Source of the DNA: Caballeronia terrestris
GTDB taxonomy: Bacteria; Pseudomonadota; Gammaproteobacteria; Burkholderiales; Burkholderiaceae
DNA: 64,000 bases
Direction of reading: 5' to 3'
Assembly: GCF_001544515.1 (NCBI RefSeq)
Contig: NZ_FCOL02000012.1
Coordinates: 1-64,000 of the forward strand
Under the pieces are notes generated by a model. That model did no database searches. It saw nothing but the letters and a program-made list of their open reading frames with translations, and was not told where the DNA came from. Made by a program: the position numbers and the translations under genes. How positions within the stretch are numbered: position 1 is the stretch's first letter; each line of letters begins with the position of its first letter. Positions 58,049 through 64,000 of the stretch are shown one piece after another.

Positions 58049-58639
58049 TCATTCGCTGCCAAGACCGAGATGTTCGCGCGCGGCTTCGAGGATCTCGTCG
58101 GAGAGTGGATCGCCGCGTACGGCGCGCGCGAGCGTCACGGCACCGATCAGCATCGATAGCCGCGCGAGTGCGAGCTTTTTAAGCCGCTTTGTCTGGCGCG
58201 CCTCCGAATACGACGTCAGCACCGCGACGAGCGCTTTCAGTCCGCGTATATAGACACCTCGCACGGGCTTGTCCGCATCCTCGCGCCCCACGTCGGCGGC
58301 GAGCGAATTCGCCGGGCATCCCGCGCCGGGCTGGTCCCGCTGCTTCGCGCTGAGGTAGTGCTTCGCGAGCGCGTCGAGGGCGGCCGCTTCATTCGCGCCG
58401 TCTTTCGCGAACGACTTCCAGCGCGCCGCCGACTCCTCGAACGCTTTACCGCATGCGAGCGCGACAAGCTCGTCCTTCGAGTCGAAATGACCGTAAAAGC
58501 CGCCGTGGGTAAGGCCCGCGGACGCCATGATGTCCGCAACGGACACGCCGTTGAAGCCATGCTCCTTGAAAAGACGCGCGGACGCTTCCTCGATGAGCAG
58601 CCGGTTCTTGTCGGTTTGTTCGCGGGACACGCGCGGCAT
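58049..58639 (-). CDS. TetR-family transcriptional regulator
   Basis: A 196-residue regulator. The HTH (about 10-60) reads IEEASARLFKEHGFNGVSVA, DIMASAGLTHGGFYGHFDSK, the standard TetR pattern; the C-terminal helical ligand domain contains PANSLAADVGRED. It lies 19 bp downstream of the tautomerase gene on the same strand, so the two may be co-transcribed and the tautomerase promoter may be its target. It resembles the AcrR/NemR-type repressors of small electrophile- or drug-responsive genes, but the ligand is unknown. Confidence 0.92.
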   Translation of the reverse strand: MPRVSREQTDKNRLLIEEASARLFKEHGFNGVSVADIMASAGLTHGGFYGHFDSKDELVALACGKAFEESAARWKSFAKDGANEAAALDALAKHYLSAKQRDQPGAGCPANSLAADVGREDADKPVRGVYIRGLKALVAVLTSYSEARQTKRLKKLALARLSMLIGAVTLARAVRGDPLSDEILEAAREHLGLGSE

Positions 58640-58658
58640 CGTTCAGCTCCGGAGTGAC

Positions 58659-59042
58659 TTAAGTCGCATACTGCGCCTCGCCGTTGCCGAACGACCAGTT
58701 CTCCTTCTGCACTTCGACGAGGCTGATGAACACGTCCTCTCGTCGCAACCCGATTCGCTCGTGCAATCCGTCGACGAGCGCCTTGTAGAACGCGCGCTTC
58801 ATGCCCAGGTCGCGGCCCGCGTTCAGCGTAATCTGCAGGATCACGCACTGCGGCGACCGCTCGATGCCGAGATACGTCGGATCAGCAATGAAATCACTTG
58901 GCTTGTGCTCGGTCACGATCATGAAGCGGTCGTTGGCGGGCACGTTCAGGGTGGTGGTCATCGCGTTGTAGACTTCGTCAGCGATGGCGGTGCGGTACTC
59001 GGCCGATTGGCCTTCGGCAAGATCGATACGTACGAGCGGCAT
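58659..59042 (-). CDS. Tautomerase-family protein
   Basis: A 127-residue member of the tautomerase/MIF superfamily with the catalytic N-terminal proline exposed after Met removal (MPLVRIDLAEGQ). DRFMIVTEHKPSDFIADPTY and the second beta-alpha-beta unit (QITLNAGRDLGMKRAFYKAL, VFISLVEVQKENWSFGNGEA) indicate a long, fused-type (cis-CaaD/MSAD-like) architecture rather than the 60-residue 4-oxalocrotonate tautomerase. The substrate could be a 2-oxo acid or its enol. It is upstream of a TetR gene in the same direction. Confidence 0.9.
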   Translation of the reverse strand: MPLVRIDLAEGQSAEYRTAIADEVYNAMTTTLNVPANDRFMIVTEHKPSDFIADPTYLGIERSPQCVILQITLNAGRDLGMKRAFYKALVDGLHERIGLRREDVFISLVEVQKENWSFGNGEAQYAT

Positions 59043-59116
59043 GTCGATTTCCTCGATGCGGGCAGTGAAATCCCAGAATAGATGATGATCGAACTTTATT
59101 CAATAGATTTCAGTCG

Positions 59117-59689
59117 TCATCTATTTGGTCTGTGGTTTCGCCGTCCCGGCAGCATCCGCCGCAGCGTATCGTCGCGAAGAATCAGGTGATGGAAGAGCGC
59201 GCCCAGCACATGAAAACCGACCAGCGCGATCAGCACCCAAGCGGTGAACTTGTGGACATCGCCGAGCGCGTGTCCGGTCGATGAACCTGTCGCCGCGAGC
59301 GGCGGAAGCGGCACGATGTGAAAGAGCGACACGGCCCATCCGCGCGACGACGCATTGGCCCAGCCCATCAGCGGAAACGCGATCAGAAGCGCATAAAGCA
59401 GCCAATGCGTGACGCGCGCGGCCGTCCTGAAGACGCGCGGCACCATCTCCGGTTCGGGCAGCAGCGGATGCATCAGGCGCCATACAAAACGCCCGAGCAT
59501 GACGATGACGATCAGCGCGCCAACGGAAAGATGCAGTCCCACGAGCCCGACAGGCTTCGTATCGCGATGCACGTCGGGCATCAGCCAGCCGATCGCATAC
59601 TGAACGACGAGCAGCAATACGGTGATCCAGTGAAAGAATTTGTCGGCCGCGCTGAACGCGGGCCGGCTTGTTATACGGGTGTTGATCAT
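59117..59689 (-). CDS. Cytochrome b561 family protein
   Basis: A 190-residue four-helix membrane haem protein. His residues expected to bind two b haems are in FHWITVLLLVVQYAIGW, VGLVGLHLSVGALIVIVML, VTHWLLYALLIAFPLMG and HKFTAWVLIALVGFHVLGAL. The family passes electrons between periplasmic or membrane donors and quinone (for example superoxide:ubiquinone oxidoreductase CybB). It is isolated between the tautomerase and the dehydrogenase-like gene, and no partner such as a YceI-type protein lies next to it. Confidence 0.92.
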   Translation of the reverse strand: MINTRITSRPAFSAADKFFHWITVLLLVVQYAIGWLMPDVHRDTKPVGLVGLHLSVGALIVIVMLGRFVWRLMHPLLPEPEMVPRVFRTAARVTHWLLYALLIAFPLMGWANASSRGWAVSLFHIVPLPPLAATGSSTGHALGDVHKFTAWVLIALVGFHVLGALFHHLILRDDTLRRMLPGRRNHRPNR

Positions 59690-59957
59690 GGGGAGCGGTT
59701 GTCGTCAAGGTGCAAGTGAAGCGACCAATTCCGGCATGATGCCGCCCGCAGTCGATGTCAGGCTTAGTAGCGGCTTACTTGTAGTACGGCGACTGTCAGG
59801 TAAAACGGTACGAACGCCCGTGCGCCGCCTGCAAACGTTCTCTCTGTCAACACGATCGGAAGTCCGTTAAAGTCGGACGAACGTCGCAGCAACAAACGCC
59901 GCAAGCCGCATCCCTCCGACGATTCGCTTTCCCGTCCACCCGAACGGAGCAACACCG

Positions 59958-61412
59958 ATGCAACTCAAGTGCGCCAATCTCTTCGAGCAGTCCGCGTATG
60001 TCGGCGGAACGTGGATCGAAGCGACCTCCCAGCCGAACGAAACGGTCGTCAATCCGGCGAACGGCGAGCCGGTCGGCCGCGTGCCGCGTCTCACTGCGGC
60101 GCAAGCAAACGATGCGGTCAGCCACGCCGCAACGGCGTTCGACGAATGGCGCGAGTGGAGCGGCCGCGAGCGCGCGTGCGTGTTGCGCGAGTGGGCGCAG
60201 CTCGTCAAGACGCATCGCGACGATCTCGCGATCATCCTCAGTTCCGAGCAGGGCAAGCCGATCCACGAAGCGCGAGCCGAGATCGCGCAGGCGGCGAACT
60301 ACATCGAGTGGTTCTCGGAGGAGTCGCGGCGCATCTACGGCGACAACATGCCCGCCGCGCGGCGCAGCCAGCGCGTTCACGTCATCAAGCAGCCGGTCGG
60401 CGTGTGCGCGGCGATCACGTCGTGGACATTTCCTTCGTCGATGGTCGCGCGTAAAGTGGGTGCCGCGCTCGCCGCCGGGTGCACGGTCGTGCTGAAGCCG
60501 TCATCGCAGGCGCCGTTTTCCGCGCTCGCGCTCTGCGTGCTCGCGGAAAACGCGGGCCTGCCGCGCGGCGTGTTCTCGGTGCTGACGGGCGACGATGACA
60601 CGCTGATTCCCGCGCTGCTCGACAGCCCGCTCGTCAGGAAGGTGTCGTTCACCGGCAGCATCGACGCCGGCAAGAAACTGATGGCGCGCTGCGCGGACAC
60701 AGTCAAGAAAGTATCGCTGGAACTCGGCGCGAGTTCGCCGTTCATCGTCTTCGACGACGCCGATCTCGACCTCGCCGTCTCCGGCGCGGTCGCGGCGCGG
60801 TTCCGCCACACAGGCCAGGCGGCGATGTGCGCGAACCGCTTTCTGATCCATGACCGCGTGCACGACGAGTTCGTGCGACGGCTAGCGGGCAAGGTGAAGG
60901 CGCTGAAAGTCGGCGACGGCATGCACGACGACTCGCAAGTCGGCCCGCTCATCGACGGCGCCGCGCTCGCGCGCATCGAGGCGATGGTGGCGCAGGCAGT
61001 CGGCGCGGGCGCGAAGGTGGTCGCGGGCGGGCAGCGCCATCCAGCGGGCCCGAACTTCTATCAGCCGACGGTGCTGACCGACGTCGATCCGTCGATGGAC
61101 ATTTGCGGCGACGAAATCCTCGGACCGGTCGCGAGCGTGATCCGCTTCAGCGACGAAGCCGAAGCGCTGCGTCTCGCGAACCAGCCTCGCACTGGGCTTG
61201 CCGCGTACTTCTACACGTCAGACCTGAACCGCTCGTTTCGCGTCGTGGAAGCGCTGGAATGCGGCGTGGTCGGCGTGAACGAGACGCTCGTGTTCAACGA
61301 GGTCGCGCCATTCGGCGGCGTGAAGGAATCGGGGATGGGGCGGGAAGGCTCGCACTACGGCGTCGATGAATATCTCGACACCAAGTACGTGTGCATCGGG
61401 AACGTCGGATGA
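59958..61412 (+). CDS. Succinate-semialdehyde-dehydrogenase-like protein lacking catalytic Cys and Asn
   Basis: A 484-residue, full-length ALDH-fold protein of the GabD group (FNPANGE-like start, LSSEQGKPIHEARAEI, VTFTGS-like KVSFTGSIDAGKKLM, EVFGP-equivalent GDEILGPVASVIRF, FGGVKESGMGREGSHYG). Two residues essential in normal family members are changed. The PWNFP loop reads SWTFP (Thr157 in place of the oxyanion-hole Asn). GQTCVCANR reads GQAAMCANR (Ala289 in place of the nucleophilic Cys); Cys291 corresponds to the second, non-catalytic Cys. Glu255 is kept. The frame and codon bias are intact, so this looks like a maintained pseudoenzyme or an enzyme with altered chemistry. Substrate unknown. 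Confidence 0.88.
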   Translation: MQLKCANLFEQSAYVGGTWIEATSQPNETVVNPANGEPVGRVPRLTAAQANDAVSHAATAFDEWREWSGRERACVLREWAQLVKTHRDDLAIILSSEQGKPIHEARAEIAQAANYIEWFSEESRRIYGDNMPAARRSQRVHVIKQPVGVCAAITSWTFPSSMVARKVGAALAAGCTVVLKPSSQAPFSALALCVLAENAGLPRGVFSVLTGDDDTLIPALLDSPLVRKVSFTGSIDAGKKLMARCADTVKKVSLELGASSPFIVFDDADLDLAVSGAVAARFRHTGQAAMCANRFLIHDRVHDEFVRRLAGKVKALKVGDGMHDDSQVGPLIDGAALARIEAMVAQAVGAGAKVVAGGQRHPAGPNFYQPTVLTDVDPSMDICGDEILGPVASVIRFSDEAEALRLANQPRTGLAAYFYTSDLNRSFRVVEALECGVVGVNETLVFNEVAPFGGVKESGMGREGSHYGVDEYLDTKYVCIGNVG

Positions 61413-61441
61413 AAAACGGCGCGTCCAGACGACGCGCCGTT
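61411..61441 (-). terminator. Rho-independent terminator of the DAHP synthase gene
   Basis: An 11-bp perfect stem (AACGGCGCGTC / GACGCGCCGTT) with a 5-nt loop, followed on the minus strand by a short T-run. It lies 10 bp past the stop at 61452 and also separates it from the convergent dehydrogenase-like gene. Confidence 0.88.
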
Positions 61442-61451
61442 CAGCAAGAAC

Positions 61452-62570
61452 TCAGCGCTCGCGCCGTGCGCGCACCGCGCGCGCGAGCGTGTCGAGCACA
61501 GGCTCGGTCTGCGCCCAGCCGAGGCACGCATCCGTGATCGACACGCCGTAGCGCAGCGGCACGCCCGGCTTCAGGTCCTGCCGCCCTTCCTCCAGATGGC
61601 TCTCGATCATCACGCCGGTGATGCGCGTGTCGCCCTGCGTCAGTTGCGCGGCGACGTCGTTCGCGACATCCGTCTGGCGCAGATGCGACTTGCCCGAGTT
61701 CGCGTGGGAGAAGTCGACCATCACCTGTTCGCGCAGGCCGACTGCCTTCAGCGCGGCACAACACGCCTCGACCGACGCAGCATCGTAGTTCGGCCCTTTC
61801 TTGCCGCCGCGCAGGATGACGTGCGCGTCGTCGTTGCCGCGCGTCTCGAAGATGGCGGCCATGCCCATTTTGGTCATGCCCATGAACGCGTGGCTCGCGC
61901 GGGCCGCCACGATTGCGTCCGCTGCGATCTGCACGCCGCCGTCGGTGCCGTTCTTGAAGCCGATCGGGCAGCTCATGCCCGATGCAAGCTGCCGATGGCT
62001 CTGGCTCTCGGTCGTGCGCGCGCCGATCGCGCCCCACGCGATCAGGTCCGCGATGTACTGCGGGCTCAGCAGGTCCAGGAATTCGGTAGCCGTCGGCAGG
62101 CCGATGCTGCTCACGTCGAGCAGCAACTGCCGCGCGCGCCGCAGGCCTTCGTTGATCCGGTAACTGCCGTCGAGACGCGGATCGTTGATGTAGCCCTTCC
62201 AGCCGACCGTCGTGCGCGGCTTCTCGAAGTAGACGCGCATCACGATCAAAAGGTCGTCGGAGAGCGCATCGGCGGCGGTTTTCAGGCGGCGCGCGTAGTC
62301 GAGCGCCTGGTCGTGATCGTGGATCGAACACGGACCGACGACTGCCACGAGGCGATCGTCGCGGCCGTGCAGGATATTGGCGATTTCGGCGCGGCTTTTT
62401 TCGACGAGCGACTGCACCGTGGTGGGCACGGGCAGTTCGTCGAGCAGCAGCGCGGGGGAAATCAGCGGGCGCACGGCGCCAATGCGGACGTCGTCGATGC
62501 GCGTCGTGTCCTGGGTGGAGTCGGCCAAGCCGACTTCCTGATCGCGTTGCGGGTTGTCGATGCGAGTCAA
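61452..62570 (-). CDS. aroG: 3-deoxy-7-phosphoheptulonate (DAHP) synthase, AroG type I
   Basis: A 372-residue class I DAHP synthase that condenses phosphoenolpyruvate and erythrose 4-phosphate, the first step of aromatic amino-acid synthesis. Markers are VAVVGPCSIHDHDQALDYA, YFEKPRTTVGWKGYINDP, SDGGVQ-equivalent NGTDGGVQIAADAIVAA, ILRGGKKGPNYD and VMVDFSHANSGK (Mn-ligand His). I place the start at TTG 62570, where GGGAG sits 8 bp upstream; further TTG codons lie upstream without such a site. The N-terminus is about 20 residues longer than E. coli AroG (350). Feedback specificity cannot be assigned. A strong terminator follows. Confidence 0.93.
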   Translation of the reverse strand: MTRIDNPQRDQEVGLADSTQDTTRIDDVRIGAVRPLISPALLLDELPVPTTVQSLVEKSRAEIANILHGRDDRLVAVVGPCSIHDHDQALDYARRLKTAADALSDDLLIVMRVYFEKPRTTVGWKGYINDPRLDGSYRINEGLRRARQLLLDVSSIGLPTATEFLDLLSPQYIADLIAWGAIGARTTESQSHRQLASGMSCPIGFKNGTDGGVQIAADAIVAARASHAFMGMTKMGMAAIFETRGNDDAHVILRGGKKGPNYDAASVEACCAALKAVGLREQVMVDFSHANSGKSHLRQTDVANDVAAQLTQGDTRITGVMIESHLEEGRQDLKPGVPLRYGVSITDACLGWAQTEPVLDTLARAVRARRER

Positions 62571-62653
62571 GGCGGTTCTCCCGGGTCGTGCAGTGAGCAA
62601 ATCGCGATTATCGCATTCGTTCCTTACTCGGCCGGGTCACTGTGCTGCGTGCC

Positions 62654-63706
62654 TCAAACAGGCGTCGTATCGACGATCGACCCCGTGCGCGCCGCCTCGA
62701 CGATCGCCTCCGTGATGCGCAAATTCTGCAAGCCATCGCGCGCGCTGACGATCGGCTCCGCCTCGCCACGCACCACGCAGCCGAAGTGCTCGATCTGATG
62801 CTTGAGCGGATCGTCGCGCGTCACGTCGGCGACGCTCACGTCGAACGGCTTCCACCACGAGCGGTCCTCGGCGCGGCCGTAGGTCTTGAGGCGCATCGTA
62901 GGCACGGAGAGCGAGCCGAAGGTGCCCGCGATCACATAGCAATCCTCGTCGGGATAGGTCGCGTAGGCCTTGTTCTCCTGCGACGTCTGCTCCCAGCTCC
63001 GCGCGCTCGCGGCCGTGTCGGACAGCATGAACGTGCCAAGCGCGCCGCCCGCGAAACGCAGGTTGATCGCAACCGTATCCTCGACCGGAAAGCCGCGCGT
63101 CGCCTGCGACGCGAACGCCTGCACCGCGACGATGTCGCCGCAGAGCATGCGCAGGTTGTGCACCTCGTGGATCATGTTGAGCAGGATCGGGCCCGCGCCC
63201 GGTTCCTTGCGCCACGGGGCATCGGCGAAATAGTGGTCGGGCTTGAAGAACACGGCGCTGCCCATCACCGCGACGAGCTTGCCGAGCCGCCCCTCGTCGA
63301 TCAGTTGCTTCGCGCGCGCCATGATCGGGCTGTGAGCGCGATGATGACCGATCAGGATTTTCGCGCCCGTGCGCTCCGCTTCCTTCACGAGCGTCTCGGC
63401 TTCCTCGACCGTCGGCGCGACCGGTTTTTCCAGCAGCATCGGCACACCGGCCTCGATGCACTTCAGCGCATGCTCGACGTGCAACTGGTTCGGCGTCGCG
63501 AGCACGACACCGTCGGGGCGGTCCTTCCCGAACAGTTCGTCGAGCGAGCGATAGAGCGGCACGCCGGCCTTCGCGGCGATATCGACGGCGGCCGGCGAAG
63601 GATCGACGATCGCCGACAGCATGCACGTCGGGCTCGACTGAATCACGCCCATGTGCGCGAGTCCGATATAGCCGGCGCCTGCCACGGCGATGCGTGTCTT
63701 GGTCAT
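62654..63706 (-). CDS. Gfo/Idh/MocA-family NAD(P)-dependent oxidoreductase
   Basis: A 350-residue dehydrogenase. The N-terminal Rossmann fold (about 1-125) has IAVAGAGYIGLAHMGVIQ and the cofactor/catalytic EKPVAPTVEEAE; the C-terminal alpha/beta domain (about 130-340) has GPILLNMIHEVHNLRMLCGD with the Asp/His-type catalytic region. Members act on inositols, sugars and related cyclic polyols or acids; VATPNQLHVEHALKCIEAGV is typical. The ATG at 63706 has AAGGAGA upstream; an in-frame extension to 63763 is not supported. It is divergent from a LysR gene, its likely regulator. Substrate unknown. Confidence 0.92.
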   Translation of the reverse strand: MTKTRIAVAGAGYIGLAHMGVIQSSPTCMLSAIVDPSPAAVDIAAKAGVPLYRSLDELFGKDRPDGVVLATPNQLHVEHALKCIEAGVPMLLEKPVAPTVEEAETLVKEAERTGAKILIGHHRAHSPIMARAKQLIDEGRLGKLVAVMGSAVFFKPDHYFADAPWRKEPGAGPILLNMIHEVHNLRMLCGDIVAVQAFASQATRGFPVEDTVAINLRFAGGALGTFMLSDTAASARSWEQTSQENKAYATYPDEDCYVIAGTFGSLSVPTMRLKTYGRAEDRSWWKPFDVSVADVTRDDPLKHQIEHFGCVVRGEAEPIVSARDGLQNLRITEAIVEAARTGSIVDTTPV

Positions 63707-63812
63707 TGCAGCGTCTCCTTGATGTGACGATCGGTAACGATCGATCCCGATTGCGCGATGCATCGGGTTGGAGCTAGATTAATATGCATTCAATCGAACA
63801 CAATGCGGCCCC

Positions 63813-64000
63813 ATGGAAAATCACAGTGCGCTGATAGCGAACAATGACGCCTTCCTGCGTGACCTCCAGTTGTTCTGTCTGGTCGCACGGCGGGCTAGTT
63901 TCATCACGGCATCGACGGAAATGGGAATCTCGCCGTCGCACGTCAGCAAGCGGATCGCGATGCTGGAGGCGAGTCTGGGCGTAAAACTCTTCGCGCGCAC
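63813..64000 (+). CDS. LysR-family regulator, N-terminal fragment (cut by window edge)
   Basis: The first 62 codons of a LysR protein. The HTH reads LQLFCLVARRASFITASTEM and GISPSHVSKRIAMLEASLGV, then KLFART at the window end. It is divergent from the Gfo/Idh/MocA oxidoreductase across 106 bp that contains two ATGCAT palindromes (63758-63763 and 63784-63789). The effector domain is outside the window. Confidence 0.9.
   Translation, partial: MENHSALIANNDAFLRDLQLFCLVARRASFITASTEMGISPSHVSKRIAMLEASLGVKLFAR

Noticed and set aside
1..64000. CRISPR arrays, tRNA/rRNA genes, insertion sequences, phage integrase or attachment repeats
   Set aside because: No regularly spaced repeats, cloverleaf-like genes, transposase motifs or long terminal repeats were recognised by eye; short repeats found are operator- or terminator-like.

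Overview
The window is a GC-rich, densely packed bacterial chromosome segment. Gene content and order (paired phasin genes beside a PHB-depolymerase-like esterase, glcDEF, gudD/garL with a ketoglutarate-semialdehyde-type dehydrogenase, many GntR/FadR, LysR, IclR and HxlR regulators, small secreted polar peptides) fit a Burkholderiaceae member of the Paraburkholderia/Caballeronia/Burkholderia group, probably a secondary chromosome or megaplasmid. This is judged from memory of families; no search was run. No rRNA, tRNA, CRISPR array, intact insertion sequence or prophage was seen. Both window edges cut a gene: a chemoreceptor at the left and a LysR regulator at the right.

Layout. 1-7.8 kb: truncated chemoreceptor, orphan receiver protein, then a glycolate oxidase operon (glcD-glcE-glcF-MFS transporter, minus strand) with divergent glcC and two FadR-type operators. 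7.9-15.2 kb: nikR remnant, NiCoT nickel/cobalt permease, metallo-beta-lactamase hydrolase, MarR-GNAT fusion, HxlR regulator divergent from an isochorismatase-like hydrolase plus aldehyde dehydrogenase pair, PHB-depolymerase-like esterase. 15.3-17.2 kb: two phasins and a small secreted peptide. 17.7-23 kb: GntR regulator divergent from a tightly coupled FAH-hydrolase / alpha-beta hydrolase / amidohydrolase / Tat-exported metallohydrolase operon, an uncharacterised catabolic cluster. 23.3-25.6 kb: FGGY pentulokinase and ribitol-dehydrogenase-like SDR. 26.2-28.4 kb: FadR regulator, 5'-truncated DUF1479 gene, AraC regulator. 28.6-31.8 kb: large GGDEF-EAL protein.

31.8-36.5 kb holds the most unusual arrangement. 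A uracil-DNA-glycosylase-family gene overlaps an ATZ/TRZ-type amidohydrolase, head-to-head with a small protein that looks like a stand-alone copy of the prodomain of the next gene, a cytoplasmic-looking subtilase with a Lys/Ala-rich linker. 36.5-40.5 kb: receiver protein and a CHASE3-GAF-HisKA-REC3 hybrid kinase. 40.6-46 kb: PhnW-like transaminase and a MacAB-type ABC exporter. 46.2-48 kb: alpha/beta hydrolase and LysR. 48-54.4 kb: glucarate catabolism (gudD, lactonase, garL, KGSA-type dehydrogenase, FadR regulator) with repeated FadR-type operator-like sites.

54.6-64 kb: a small secreted peptide running into a multicopper-oxidase C-terminal remnant, a divergent type II dehydroquinase with an MHS transporter and IclR regulator, TetR, tautomerase, cytochrome b561, a full-length succinate-semialdehyde-dehydrogenase homologue lacking its catalytic Cys and oxyanion Asn, a DAHP synthase, a Gfo/Idh/MocA oxidoreductase and a LysR start. 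Overall the region is a catabolic and regulatory accessory segment for sugar acids, polyols and aromatic precursors with several gene remnants.
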